Assembly: GCA_028751875.1 (NCBI GenBank)
Contig: CM054167.1
Coordinates: 16,790,814 to 16,854,813 of the forward strand
DNA from: Rapana venosa
Lineage: Eukaryota; Mollusca; Gastropoda; Neogastropoda; Muricidae
Length of the DNA: 64,000 bases
Reading direction: 5' to 3'
A program made the position numbers and the translations under genes. This document shows, piece after piece, positions 45,100 through 57,607 of the stretch. The notes beneath the pieces were generated by a model that was not told the origin of the DNA, did no database searches, and saw nothing but the letters and a program-made list of their open reading frames with translations. Numbering within the stretch: position 1 is the stretch's first letter; every line of letters begins with the position of its first letter.

Positions 45100-47987
45100 A
45101 AAAAAACGAAACCCAAACTACTCACAAACTTTCCTGTGCTCTCACTTTTTCCGCAAGGGACGAGACAATTTTTTCCCAAAACCACATTCTAACCCAAAAC
45201 CCCAAAAACCCTGGGGCCTGGGGGGCCCAAAAAACCCCACCCAAAAATTTTAAAAAAAATCCTTTTTTTTTCCCTTTTTTTCCCCTTCCCCCCTTTTTTT
45301 TTTTTTTGGCGCCCCCCCCTCTGTTTCCCCCCCTCATTCCTTCCCCCGCCCCCAAAACCCCCAAATTTTATATGCCATCCTCGGGTCGGGGTCAACAGGG
45401 AGCCCCCTTTCAGCGAGGGCACCGCCGGGGCCCAATTTCTCTGGGCCTTTGGCTTTCAGGGGGTGTTTTTCCAACAAACCGGGAAAAAAAAAGGGCCCAA
45501 AAAAAACCCCAAAGCCAAAAAAACCGAAAAAGGTTTAAAATCCCCCCCCAAAGGTTTAAAAAAACCCCCCCCCCCCAAAAAACCCCCAAAAAAAACCCCC
45601 CCCAAAAAAAACCCCCAACCCCAAAAAGCAACAATTTCCCCACGCCCCTAATTTTTCCCCCCAACTGGCCCATGAACCAAAAACCCAAAAAAAGGTTTTT
45701 TATTTTGTTTTTAAAAAAAAGGTAAGGGCCCTGGGAAAATTTTCTTTAAAAAGGTTTGGGCCCACTTTTTCTAAACCCCCAAGGGCCCCCAAAAATTTCC
45801 CCCCCAAATTTTTTTTTTTCCCCTTTGGTTTCAAAATTCCTTTTTCCCGAAAAAAATAAAAAAAAGTTTCCCCCAAAGGGGTTTTTTTAAAAAAGGGGGA
45901 AAAAAACAAAAAATTCCCCCTTAAATCCAAAAACTTGAAATTCCTCCCTTGGGTTTTTTTTTTAAAAAAAAAGGAAAAAGTTAACCCCAAACCCTCAAAA
46001 AAGTATTTGAAAAATTTTTTAACCCAAAATGAAACCTTTACCAATAAAGGAAAACGGAAAAAAAAATTTCCTTTCAATTGAAATCTGAAATTTTTTTTTT
46101 TAAAATTACCCTTTCCCCCTTGGGGTTTTTTCCTGATTTAAAAGGGGGGTTTTTTCATTTTTAAAAAAAATTCCCACAATTCAACCCCCGAACAAAAACC
46201 CGCCAAAGGAACCCTTTTTCAAAAAAAACAAAAAAAAGGGGAACAAAGGAAATAGTTCATATGGGGGTCCATTTTGTTTAAATTCCGAAAATCTATATTT
46301 TGGGAAAAAACCCCAAAAAAAACCCAATTTCTACGGCCCCAAAAAAAAAATTTTTCCCTTGAAAAAAAGATCCCCCAAAAAAAAACCCCTTTAAAAACCC
46401 CCGAAAAAGGGAAATGGAGAGGGGAGGGAAAACCCGGCAAAAGGGAAGTTTTTTCAAAGAGAAAAAAACAGACAGACATTTTCAAACCATAAAAAAATTT
46501 TTGGCCTGGGGGAAAAAAACAAAACAACCCCAGAAAACCCCCCCGAAAAAAAAAAAGGGGGGGTAAAAAAACCCCCCAAGTTTAATGATGTTTTTAAAGG
46601 GGAAAAAAAAGGAAAGGGGAAAAAAAAAAGGGGAAGAAAGGAAAGGGAAGCCCCAAAAAAAGGAACAAAAGGGGAACCCCCCCGAAACCCCAAAAAAACG
46701 ACAGCAAAATTTTAAAAAAAATAAAATCCCCCCCCTCCCCCCCCAAATTGAAATAAAGTTTACATAAGGTACAAGGGGAAAAAAAAACCCCCTTTTAAAT
46801 AAATTAAAACCCCCAAAAAAAGGGGCCCAAAGGGGGGAAAAAATTGACAAGACCCAAACAAGGTTTAAAAACCCCAAAACCCCCTTTTCCAAACACACCC
46901 CCACCCGAGTCATACCCGGGGAAAAACAAAAAACAGGGGGCCAAAACACCCCAACAAACTGGCCCAATCCAACACCCCACACCCACCCAACCCTTTATTT
47001 TTACTAAAAAAGAAATCTTTTTCTTTTTTTTCCCCCGAAGGGGGGGGAAAAAAAAAAAAAAGGAACCAAAATACCCCCCCAAAACCCCCCCACAAATGCA
47101 AACCCCAAGAAACCCCCCAAACAAATGCCCCGACAACTTTTAAAAAAACCCAAAAAAAAAAACCCCCCACAACCCACATCCGGTAACAAAATTATTAACC
47201 CAAAAAACCCCTAAATGTTTAAAAACAACAAAACAAAACCCAATCAATTCAACATCAAACATCACCCCCACCCAACCTTAAATTATTCCTGGCTTCCTTT
47301 TTTTTAATTTTTTCCCAAACTGGACAGCGAAGAAAAAAACCCCTGGGCTTAAAAACCTTGGAAAAATCCACGCTTTCCCAAAACTGAACTTCAAACCCCA
47401 AAAGGGAACCTTTTAAATTGAAATTTTTTTGTCCCCCCCTTTTTTTTTTTCGGCAAAAATTTCCCAAAAAAAAAAATTTTTTACCGGCCCCTTTCCCGGA
47501 CAATCAAAAAATTTTTTTTTTATTTCTTTTATGGGTTTTAAAAAATTTTTTTTCAACATTTTCCCTTTTAAATTTTTGGTTTTAAAACCCCTCCCCCTCC
47601 CCCGTTTTAAAATTTTTTGGGTTTGGTTTTATTTTCCATCCCTCAAATTAAAAGGGGGGGGGCCCCCCAAAAAAAAAAAAAAATTTAATTTTTTTTTTCA
47701 CCCGGGGTTTTAGGAAACAAATGAAAAAAAAAAAGGCCCCCCCAAAAAAAGAAATTTATTTTTTTTTCCCCCCCCCCCGGCCCCCCTTTTTTTTAAAAAA
47801 CCAAATTTAAAATCCCTTTTACCTGTTTTTTTACCCCAAACTTAAAACCCCCCCCCTTTCCCCCCCCCAAAAACCCCCCCCCCCCCCCCCCCCGCCCCCC
47901 CCCCCCCCCCCCCTTTTTTTCCCACCCCTCCCCCCCCCCCCCCCCCCCCCCCCAACCCCCCCCCCCCCCCCCCCCCGCCCCCACTTT

Positions 47988-48037
<50 letters not shown>

Positions 48038-48120
48038 ACCCCCCAAAAAACCCCCCCCCCCCCAAAAAAAAAAAAAAAAAAAAACCCAAAAAAAAAACCA
48101 AAAAAAAAACCCCCCCCCCC

Positions 48121-48167
<47 letters not shown>

Positions 48168-48183
48168 ACCCCCCCCCCCAAAA

Positions 48184-48223
<40 letters not shown>

Positions 48224-48239
48224 AAAAACCCCCCAAAAA

Positions 48240-48285
<46 letters not shown>

Positions 48286-48348
48286 AAAACCAAACCCCCC
48301 AAAAAAACCCCCCCCCCCCCCCCCCCCCCAAACCAAAAAAAAAAAAAA

Positions 48349-48394
<46 letters not shown>

Positions 48395-48919
48395 AACCCC
48401 CAAAAACCCCCACTCGATCCCAAAACCCCCCCCCCCCCCCCCCCCCCCCCCCAAACCCCCCCCAAAACCCAAAAAACCGCCCCCCCCCCCCCAAAAAACC
48501 CCCCCCCCCCCCCGGCCCCTCCCGGGCCCAAAAAAACCCCCCCCCTTTTTTGCAAAAACCCCCCCCCCCCCCCCCAACCCCCCCCCCCCCCCCCCCCCCC
48601 CCCCGGGCCCCCCCCCCACCCCCAAAAAACCCCCCCCCCCCCCCCCCCCCCCCCTTTTTTCCCCCCCCCCCCCCCCCAAAAAAAAACCCCCCCCCCCCAA
48701 ACCCCCCCCCCCCCACCCCTTTTTAAAAAAAAAAAAACCCCCCCCCCCCCCCCCCCCACCCCCCCCAAAAAAAAAACCCCCCCCCCCCCCCCCCCCCCCC
48801 TTTTTTTTTAAAAAAAAAAACCCCCCCCCCCCGCCCCCCCCCCCCCCCCCCCCGGGGGTTTTTCCCCCCCCCCCCCCCAAAAAAAACCCCCCCCCCCCCA
48901 AACCCCCCCCCCCCCCAAA

Positions 48920-48953
<34 letters not shown>

Positions 48954-49109
48954 TTTTCCCCCCCAAAAAAAACCCCCCCCCCCCCCCCCAACCAAAAAAA
49001 ACCCCCCCCCCCCGGGGCCCCCCCCCCCCCCCCCCCCCAAAAAGGGGGGCCCCCCCCCCCCCCCAAAAACCCCCCCCCCCCCCCCCCCTTTCCCACCCCC
49101 CTTTTAAAA

Positions 49110-49146
<37 letters not shown>

Positions 49147-49284
49147 AAAAAAACCCAACCCCCCTCTTTTCCCCCCCCCCCCCCCCCCCCCAAAAACCCC
49201 CCCAAAAAAACCCCCCCCCCCCCCCCCCCCCCCCCCCGGCTTTTTCCCAAAAAAGCCCCCCCCCTTTCCCCCCCCCCCCCAAAA

Positions 49285-49317
<33 letters not shown>

Positions 49318-49382
49318 AAAATTTCCCCCCCCAAAAAACCCCCCCCCCCCGGCCCCTTTTAAAAAAAAAAAAACCCCCCCCA

Positions 49383-49413
<31 letters not shown>

Positions 49414-49805
49414 AAAAGACCCGGGCCCAACCCCCCAAAACCCCCCCCCCCCCTACCCCCCCCCCCCCCCACCCCCCAAAAAAAAACCCCCCCCCCCCCC
49501 CCCCCCCGGGCCCAAAAAAGGGGGCCCCCCCCCCCCCCCCCCCCCCCTTTTAAAAACCCCCTCCCCCCCCCCCCCCTTTTTTTTTTTCCCCCCAATCCAC
49601 CCCCCTGCCCCCTCCCCCCCCCCGGGCCCCCCCCCCCCCCCCCCCCCCCCCCGGCCCCCCCCCCCCCCCCCCCCGGTTTTTTCCCCCCCCCCCCCCCAAA
49701 AAAACCCCCCCCCCCCCCAAAAAACCCCAACCCCCCCTTTCCCCCCCCCCCCCGCCCCCCCCCCCCCCCCCTTTTTTTTCCCAAAAATTTTTAAAACCAA
49801 AAAAA

Positions 49806-49843
<38 letters not shown>

Positions 49844-49960
49844 AAAGGTTTTTTTTTTTTTGGGGGGGTTTTTGGGCCCCCCTTTTTTTTTTTTGACCCC
49901 CCCCCCAAAACCCCCCCCCCCCCCCCCCCAAAAACCCCCACAAACCCCCGCCTAAATGTT
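45100..49960. other. Homopolymer-dominated, probably artefactual sequence
   Basis: Nearly 4.9 kb composed of homopolymer blocks of A, C, G and T. Complexity falls from left to right until 47,830-49,780 is almost only C with short A, T and G blocks. The edge at about 49,960 is sharp and normal sequence resumes. Gly/Phe-only frames of up to 535 codons on the minus strand are by-products of this composition. I regard it as failed consensus, not as biology, and annotate nothing inside it. Confidence 0.85.
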
Positions 49961-49964
49961 TCAT

Positions 49965-50029
49965 AAATTTTGTTTTTTTATTTTTATTATTGTTATTTTA
50001 TTATCATTATATTATTATTAATATTATTA

Positions 50030-50072
<43 letters not shown>

Positions 50073-50371
50073 TTGTTTGTTGGTGTTGTGTTGTTGTTGT
50101 TGTTGGTGTTGTTGTTGTTGTTATCATTATATTATAATTATTATTATTATTATTATTAAAAAGTTTTAGCTACGTTTGGATTTGCTTAACACAGTTGAGC
50201 GCTTACATCTAGTTAGGGACCAGAAACCCATTTAACGCCACAACAACCGTTCGCCTTGCTGCAGCCTACCTTGCACACATATATATCTCTCTCTGTCTGT
50301 CCCTGTCTGTCTCTCTGTCTCTGTCTGACTCTGTCTCTTGATTTTTTTTTCTCTTCTCTGTCAGCCACTTA

Positions 50372-50419
<48 letters not shown>

Positions 50420-50803
50420 GCACACACATACACACACACACACAACACAACACACACACAACACACACACTGAAATGATGCAATAATGTAGTATCTTAGT
50501 ATAATCATTAATAAATTTGTTCTTAGATAGATGGCTTGATGAAAAAAGCCCAAATGCATTGCTTATTCAATGTACCATCTGGAAATAAAATTTTGACTTG
50601 ACTTGACTTGACTTGACACACACACACACACACACACCACACACACACAGACGCGGGCGCACATACACAGAGACACAGACACACAGACACAGACACACAT
50701 AAACACACGTACAAACGGACGGACAGACAGAATAACAGACACACAAATAGTTTCGGACACAAAAAAGCGACCTAGAGAACACGTGTACAAAATGTAGTAA
50801 GCG

Positions 50804-50834
<31 letters not shown>

Positions 50835-51131
50835 TCAGAGAGAGTGACAGACAGACAGAGACATACAGAGAGAGAGACAGACAGACAGAGAGGCAGACAG
50901 ACAGATGGACAGACAGACACAGAGAGAGGGCTATACAGAGAGCGAGAGAGACAGAGACAGAGAGGCATAGAGAACCAGAGACAGAGAGTCAGAGAGATAG
51001 ACAGAGACAGAAAGACAGAAAGACAGAGACAACGAGACAGAGATAGGGACAAAGAAAGACGGCGAGAGAGACACACACAGACAGACAGAGACAGAGAGAC
51101 AGACAGAGACAGAGAGACACAAGAGAAAGAG

Positions 51132-51223
<92 letters not shown>

Positions 51224-51245
51224 AGAGAAGCCAGAAGACGGAGAC
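49965..51245. repeat. Direct repeat pair 2, left copy (ATT/GTT, CT, CA, GACA, GA tracts)
   Basis: From 50,102 it parallels 55,561 onward at an offset near +5,459 with small indels: (ATT)n/(GTT)n, unique 'gttttagctacgtttggat', CT and CA tracts, (ACTTG)n at 50,594-50,616, CA, GACA and GA tracts. Divergence begins at about 51,245 after 'gccagaag'. Confidence 0.9.
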
Positions 51246-51424
51246 AAATGAGGACGAGGCTCCCTTTCCCTGGGGCATCAGAAGCCACCACCTGTGTAAC
51301 TGTGCCAAACCAGAGGGAAGGGGAGGGAGGAGGCCCACAGGTATCCGATTTCAGTCCCCCATTATTCAAGGTGGCATTGCGTGCAACAATTGTTTTAGGC
51401 GAGTGCGCGCGCACAGACGCACAA
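51246..51424. other. Short unique spacer
   Basis: Non-repetitive between GA tracts; no recognised content. Confidence 0.5.
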
Positions 51425-51490
51425 ACGCAGAGAGAGAGAGAGAGAGGAGAGAGAGAGGGGAGAGAGAGAGAGAGAGAGAGGGAGAGGGGG

Positions 51491-51522
<32 letters not shown>

Positions 51523-51605
51523 GACACACACAGAAAGAGAGAGATCATGTAAATCAAATCAAATCAATCTATCTTATTTTCAGAGAGAGAGAGAGAGAGC
51601 GAGGG

Positions 51606-51645
<40 letters not shown>

Positions 51646-52045
51646 GAGAGAGAAAGAGAGAGCAGACAGACAGACAGACAGACAGAAGAGACACAGAGAG
51701 ACAGAGAGAGAAAGACAGAGAGTGAAAGATAGAGATACAGAGAGACACACAGAGACAGAGACACAGAGTCAGAGAGAGAGTCATAAAAGAGACAGAGCCA
51801 CACAGAGAGACAGAGACAGAGAGATAGACAGATACAGAAAGAGAGAGACAGAAACAGAGAGAGATAGACAGATACAGAGAGAGACAGAAACAGAAAGAGA
51901 GAGAGGGAGGGGGGAGAGGGGGAGGGGAAGGGGGAGAGAGAGGGGGAAGGAAGCGGGAGGGGAGGGGGAGAGGGGAGAGAGAGAGGAGAGAGCGAGGGGT
52001 AGAAATTACAGAAAGAGAGAGACGGGAAACGGAGAGAGAGAGATT
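51425..52045. repeat. (GA)n/(CAGA)n microsatellite
   Basis: Interrupted GA and CAGA repeats of about 600 bp, broken at 51,545-51,580 by 'catgtaaatcaaatcaaatc'. Confidence 0.93.
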
Positions 52046-52049
52046 GTCC

Positions 52050-53765
52050 AAAAAAAAACAACACAAAAACGGGGTGCTCATAATTATCCAGGGGATAATT
52101 TGGGACAGGTATTTGGTTCCAAATATTGGTACCATTGCTGTGTCTAAAATGGCAATCGCCCAAAAGTGGACAGGTCAAGGGATAAGAATTCCTTCAGGTC
52201 TGGACACTTCCTGCGGGCTTTGCCTTCGGGAAATTTTTCCTTCCCCAGGGGGGGGAAGGGCCCCAATGCACGACTGCAAACGCATGGCAAAAACAAGCCC
52301 AAATCGGACTTTCCCATTGTTTTTGGGGCCCTTGACATGCAATATGTAAAAAAAAACCCCAAACCCAATGAAACCCCTGTCAGAAGGGAAAAGCCCGGGT
52401 CGGAAGGTGGGGTGGTTTGGCCCCTTGGACACAAAAATTTTTTTCCAGATCCATGGACCACGATGGTGGTCTGGGCCGCTATTTTTTCGGTGAAAACGTA
52501 AACCGAGTTCCCGTGGTTACACATTTTATTTAGCGCAGTACAAGAAAAGGGTTGTCCGGGAAAATTTTTTGTTTTGAAAAAAGTCACTCTGTGGGGAAAA
52601 AAAATACAGTTGCAGGCGGAAAAAATTTTTTTTTTTTTAATGGGGGGCGCTGTTTTTGGAAAACCGCGCTTCCATGCGAGAGAGCACCCAATTTCACGCG
52701 AGTAATCTGCCGTGACCTAAAGTGGTTTAAAAAAAAAAAAATTGAATAAATAGAAAAAAATAAAAAAAAAATTTTTAAAAAGTAAATAAAAAAAAAAAAA
52801 AAAAATAATAAATACAAAGTGCGTGTTGTGTGTTGCTCCCTGCGTCTGTGTTGTGTTTTGTTTTGTTGGCATTTCAAAAATTTCTTGTCCGGGGTTCACT
52901 GGTTCCCCCTCCCGTGCTGGTTAATCTCGCTGCTGCGCTGTCACCCCCTGCATGTAGGAAGCATGGGGTAAAGCTTTCCCCCTGCGTGCTGCCCCAATTT
53001 TTTCTTCTTTCTAAAAAAAAAAAAAAACCAGCCCCACGCCCCCCCCCACCCCCCCACCCCCCCACCCAAAACCCCCCCCCACAGCGGCCCTTTTGTTATT
53101 TAGTCAAAAAATTTTTTCTTTTAAATTTTTGTGGGTTGTTTTTTCTTTCTTTTACTGTTTCTGTTCATTGAATTTTTTTGTGTGTTACAGGTATTCAGGT
53201 GTTTCTTTTTTTGAGGGGGGGGGGTGGGGGGGAGGGTGGGGGTGTGGTGAGGGTGTGGGTGGGGGGGGGGGGGTTCTGTTTTCTCTTTGTTTCCATTTAA
53301 ATGTCTCTTTACCAAACGGTTGTGTATGTGTGTGTATTTGTGGTTTTGTGGTTTTGTTGTGGTGTGTTGTTTTGTGGGGGTGTTGTGTGGGGGTGGTGTG
53401 TGTGTGGCCCCCCGCGTGTGTGTGTATGATGTGTTTGTGGTGCATTTTTGGGGCCGCGTGCGTGCGGTGTATGTATGCCCACGGAGATAGTAGCTGATTG
53501 TAGTGTGCACGGCCTACTGTGTGATTTGACAGATAAAGTGTTTTGACCTTGCTAAGTATTTACATTGGAAACTTGGAGTCTTTTGGGCCGTGGCTCCAGT
53601 TGGTAGTATAGGCCCCTGGGCCTTTGTTAAACTTACGCTCCAGTTAAACCTGCATACATACTGCCGTCTTGAAAACTCTTTTGACACCCACTACACAAAA
53701 AATTAAATAAGCCTTGGCGTGGTTACTTTTTTGGTTGGGGGTGCCGTTTGCGGCCTCACCCTTTA
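52050..53765. other. Low-quality unannotated DNA
   Basis: Homopolymer distortion again (A runs at 52,728-52,805, C runs at 53,041-53,083, G runs at 53,214-53,272) and a TG-rich stretch at about 53,320-53,480. No supported gene. Confidence 0.55.
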
Positions 53766-53769
53766 AGTC

Positions 53770-53945
53770 CGCCCCTTTCATTCAGCTGTAAATTGGGCCT
53801 GCCCCTTTAGAGGGGAAGGTAAAGCGGGGGAGGGAGAGGAGATGGGCGCTCCCTCAAATGCTGGGCCCTGGGGAAGCTTGAGGTCTCTGCACCTCGCTCC
53901 CCAGGACTGCATAGGTTATGAGAAACCCCTTTTCCTTATTTTCTG
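53770..53945 (+). mobile_element. SINE family C, 3' part, noisy
   Basis: 'tcagctgtaaattgggcctg', 'ggaaggtaaagcggggg', 'gagatgggcgctccctc', 'gcttgaggtctctgcacctc' and 'gcataggttatgag' match family C in plus sense. Confidence 0.7.
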
Positions 53946-54645
53946 CGGGTTTTGTTCTTTTTGGGTTTTTCCTCTTCCTTTAGTTTTGTTTTTGAAAGTA
54001 AGAACACGAACATACACTGAACGTGGTTCCCGGGGTCATAAAAAGACCCCCCCAATGCAGCCCATACACTTTACAAACGTGTCCCCATGCAGAGGGTAGG
54101 GCCTCCTGTTGGCCTCTCCAAAATTGTTTTTTTCCAAAGTCACTGCGGTGTACAGAATAAAAAGCATTTACGGAGCTGCAAAGTTTCGGGTTTTAGTCAA
54201 AGGTTGAGATTTACAGCAGGCTCCAACCAAAACTTTTTAAAAAAAACTTTTTTAAAAAATTTAAAAATAAGCAACAACACTTTTAATGCCGGCCCAAAAG
54301 AATTCAATAGTTCACTTTTATACCTTTTTAAATGGTTTTTTGTTTGTTTTTTTTCTTTGTGCGTATTACTGTTTTAAAATCTCTCTCTTTCGTCTGCCAT
54401 GCTAGCGTGTTCTCTTTTCCCTCCCCCCCTGTTTTTTTACTTTTTATCTTTTTTGTTTATTGATTATTTATTTGTCTCGAGCAAATAGGTAAAATTCGGT
54501 GCTTTCGTGTTTGCATCTGGTCCCCGGTGCATGCGTCTTGTACATTTTTTTTTTCATTCCCTTTGGCACAAATGGCTATAACTCTTTTTTAAATTTGTAA
54601 AATTCCACCATGTTTTTTTAAAAAATTGGCTTTTCCCCTTGGACT
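53946..54645. other. Unannotated low-quality DNA
   Basis: No assignable feature; T- and A-rich homopolymers. Confidence 0.5.
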
Positions 54646-54649
54646 TGCT

Positions 54650-55371
54650 CCATTTTTAAAAGAGCATCATATGATTTTTTAATCACATGACAGTTGTAAT
54701 CCATTTTCAGTCATATAATTAGCTATAGTATTTAAATCGTTTTGATACAACCTTTAGTATAATTTAAAGACCTAGCAGGTGTGTTCTTTTTCATCGTAAC
54801 TTTCATCCACATACATATATCATCAGCATATTGAGCTAATTCTACATTTTTTGAAAGATTATCTGGCAAGTCATGCATCAAAATATTAAATAGTATAGGG
54901 GCAATAACTGAACCTTGTGGGATTCCCATTGTAGTAATCTTGTAGATGAATATGTAGTCCCTATTTTAGCCTTAATTTGTCTGTTTTCCAAAAACATTTA
55001 ATAGAAACCATACATCTGCCCTGACAAACCAATGTTTTTTAGTTTAAACAATAACCGTGAATGCCATACCTGGTCGTAAGCCTTAGTTATATCAAAAAAT
55101 GTTGCTAGTAGACATTTCCGCCTGGCAAACTGATACTTGACCTGAGTAGTCAGCTTAACTAGATGATCAATAGATGATCTGCCTTTTCTAAAACCTGCTT
55201 GATTCACAGGAATAATTTTATTCTTCTCACAATAATATACAAGTCTATTTAAAACGATTTTTTCTAGTAATTTACAGACATGAGACGTAAGTGCTATGGG
55301 TCTATAGCTATTCACATTTGTTTTTGGTTTACCGTCTTTATGAACAGGGACATGTGAAAGACTAGGATGAA
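54650..55371 (-). mobile_element. Jockey/CR1-like LINE reverse transcriptase fragment
   Basis: Minus strand from 55,371: NSYRPIALTSHVCKLLEKIV (fingers motif), NQAGFRKGRSSIDHLV, motif A FFDITKAYDQVW and LKNIGLSG up to 54,998. After a frame change, GIPQGSVIAPILFNIL (motif B), LAQYADDICMW (catalytic Asp-Asp) and, in a further frame, MTENGLQLSCD follow down to about 54,660. Order and motifs are those of a non-LTR polymerase, with at least three frame breaks. Endonuclease and C-terminal parts are missing on both sides. Its upstream end abuts a plus-strand SINE tail at 55,372. Confidence 0.88.
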
Positions 55372-55432
55372 TGAAAGCGCTTTGATTTGATTTTTGCAAG
55401 ATATAGTGTTGCATAAATTCCATGTATTATTA
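55372..55432 (+). repeat. GCGCT-type SINE tail
   Basis: 'aaagcgctttgatttgattt', 'ttgcaagatatagtg' and 'ataaattccatgtattatt', passing straight into a roughly 190-bp (ATT)n/(GTT)n tract. Confidence 0.75.
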
Positions 55433-55478
55433 TTATTATTATTGTTATTATTATTATCATCATTATTATTATTATTAA

Positions 55479-55533
<55 letters not shown>

Positions 55534-55843
55534 GTTGTTGGTGTTGTTGTTGTTGTTGTTGTTGGTGTTGTTGTTGTTGTTATCATTATATTATAATTAT
55601 TATTATTATTATTATTAAAAAGTTTTAGCTACGTTTGGATTTGCTTAACACAGTTGAGCGCTTACATCTAGTTAGGGACCAGAAACCCATTTAACGCCAC
55701 AACAACCGTTCGCCTTGCTGCAGCCTTACCTTGCACACATATATATCTCTCTCTGTCTGTCCCTGTCTGTCTCTCTGTCTCTGTCTGACTCTGTCTCTTG
55801 ATTTTTTTTTCTCTTTCTCTGTCAGCCACTTAATGTACTCTCT

Positions 55844-55879
<36 letters not shown>

Positions 55880-56080
55880 ACGCACACACATACACACACA
55901 CACACACACAACACAACACACACCACACACACACACTGAAATGATGCAATAATGTAGTATCTTAGTATAATCATTAATAAATTTGTTCTTAGATAGATGG
56001 CTTGATGAAAAAAGCCCAAATGCATTGCTTATTCAATGTACCATCTGGAAATAAAATTTTGACTTGACTTGACTTGACTT

Positions 56081-56117
<37 letters not shown>

Positions 56118-56267
56118 GCGGGCGCACATACACAGAGACACAGACACACAGACACAGACACACATAAACACACGTACAAACGGACGGACAGACAGAATAA
56201 CAGACACACAAATAGTTTCGGACACAAAAAAGCGACCTAGAGAACACGTGTACAAATGTAGTAAGCG

Positions 56268-56298
<31 letters not shown>

Positions 56299-56593
56299 TC
56301 AGAGAGAGTGACAGACAGACAGAGACATACAGAGAGAGAGACAGACAGACAGAGAGGCAGACAGACAGATGGGCAGACAACACAGAGAGAGGGCTATACA
56401 GAGAGCGAGAGAGACAGAGACAGAGAGGCATAGAGAACCAGAGACAGAGAGTCAAGAGATAGACAGAGACAGAAAGACAGAAAGACAGAGACAACGAGAC
56501 AGAGATAGGGACAAAGAAAGACGGCGAGAGAGACACACACAGACAGACAGAGACAGAGAGACAGACAGAGACAGAGAGACACAGAGGAAAGAG

Positions 56594-56644
<51 letters not shown>

Positions 56645-56710
56645 GAGAGAGAGAAGAGAGAGAGAGAGAGAAGGGGAGAGAGAGAGAGAGAGAGAAGCCA
56701 GAAGCGGAGA
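55433..56710. repeat. Direct repeat pair 2, right copy
   Basis: Same series as 50,102-51,245: ATT/GTT tract to 55,618, CT and CA tracts, (ACTTG)n at 56,060-56,082, CA, GACA and GA tracts. Small indels separate the copies, for example 'cctacc' versus 'ccttacc' near 50,270 and 55,726. Confidence 0.9.
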
Positions 56711-56734
56711 CAAAAGAGGGCAGGCTATTTTCCC

Positions 56735-56960
56735 CTTGAAAAAAGGGAACGGGTTTTTAAACGTGCCACAAGAAGTTTTGCGTGCATGCGCACAGGGAAA
56801 CTTTTTCATATTTTTTTAAGGACTTTGGGGGCAGTGGAGTTGGCTTGAATTAACCCGGGGGGAAACCTGTTATCGCTTCTTAGTTTGCTCAAAATGTCTG
56901 GGAATCCAAGGTCAGTTGCCACACTTTTACCACCAAGGTATCCTGTCCCTATATTAAATA
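56735..56960 (-). mobile_element. SINE family A, middle part
   Basis: Plus-sense 'ggaacgggtttttaaacgtg', 'gcgtgcatgcgcacagg', 'aggactttgggggcagtg' and 'acccggggggaaacctgtta' match 22,540-22,690. Confidence 0.65.
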
Positions 56961-57114
56961 TGTAAACAGCTGCTGGCTTGTGTTTCACACACAGTGTCTT
57001 CTTCGGATAACCCTTACATATAGCAACATCAGCTCAACCTCTGTTTTATTTTTTTTCCATTTATCAATAGTAGCTCTTGAACCTTTTTACTAAAAATAAA
57101 GCTAGGCCGGAAAA

Positions 57115-57325
57115 GGAAAGGTAAAAGCTGTCCCATAACCTATGCGGAAGTAGGGCAGCGAGGCGTCAGAGACCTCACTTTTCCAGGGGCCAGCATATTG
57201 AAGGTGGTGCCCATCTCCTCTCCCTTACTGCTTTACCTTCCCTGATTCTAAAAAGGGCAGGTACCCATTTACAGCTGGGTGGTACTGAAGCCAAGGCTCG
57301 CAAACGTCACCCATCCAGTTGTAGC
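57115..57325 (-). mobile_element. SINE family C, 3' part
   Basis: 'gtcccataacctatgcgg', 'gcgtcagagacctcac', 'ggggccagcatattgaaggt' and 'acccatttacagctgggtgg' in plus sense. It breaks into family B at 57,325. Confidence 0.8.
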
Positions 57326-57525
57326 TGTGGGTTCTTCTACGTGCACCAAAGGAGTAATGCACAGGTGACCTTGGTTTGTCATCTCTTCGAAAACGCAAGT
57401 ACCCAGACTACCACTCACAGTCTAGTGGATATCGTAACAGTTTTGGGCACAAGCGGGGATCGAACCACCGCACAATAGAAACCAAAGACTTTTCGCTTTC
57501 TAGGCAGGCGGTTCACACTATTTCC
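57325..57525 (-). mobile_element. SINE family B, 5' half
   Basis: 'gggttcttctacgtgcacca', 'cagactaccactcacagtct', 'cggggatcgaaccaccgcac' (B box) and 'cttttcgctttctaggcagg' in plus sense. The head points right. Confidence 0.75.
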
Positions 57526-57607
57526 AGGATAGATCTTTATGAAAAATGATGGCAACAAAATGAGTAGGAAAGTCTTAAAGACTGTTCTGGACTTCAAAAA
57601 AGTGATA

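Noticed and set aside
47830..49780. CCCCAAAA-type telomeric repeat, as in hypotrich ciliates
   Set aside because: Block lengths are irregular (from 3 to over 40 C), there is no periodic unit, and the surrounding DNA is metazoan.
47793..49800. Long minus-strand open frames (up to 535 codons) rich in Gly, Phe and Trp, resembling glycine-rich structural proteins
   Set aside because: They arise from C homopolymers with A blocks in artefactual sequence. All three frames are open at once and there is no codon structure.
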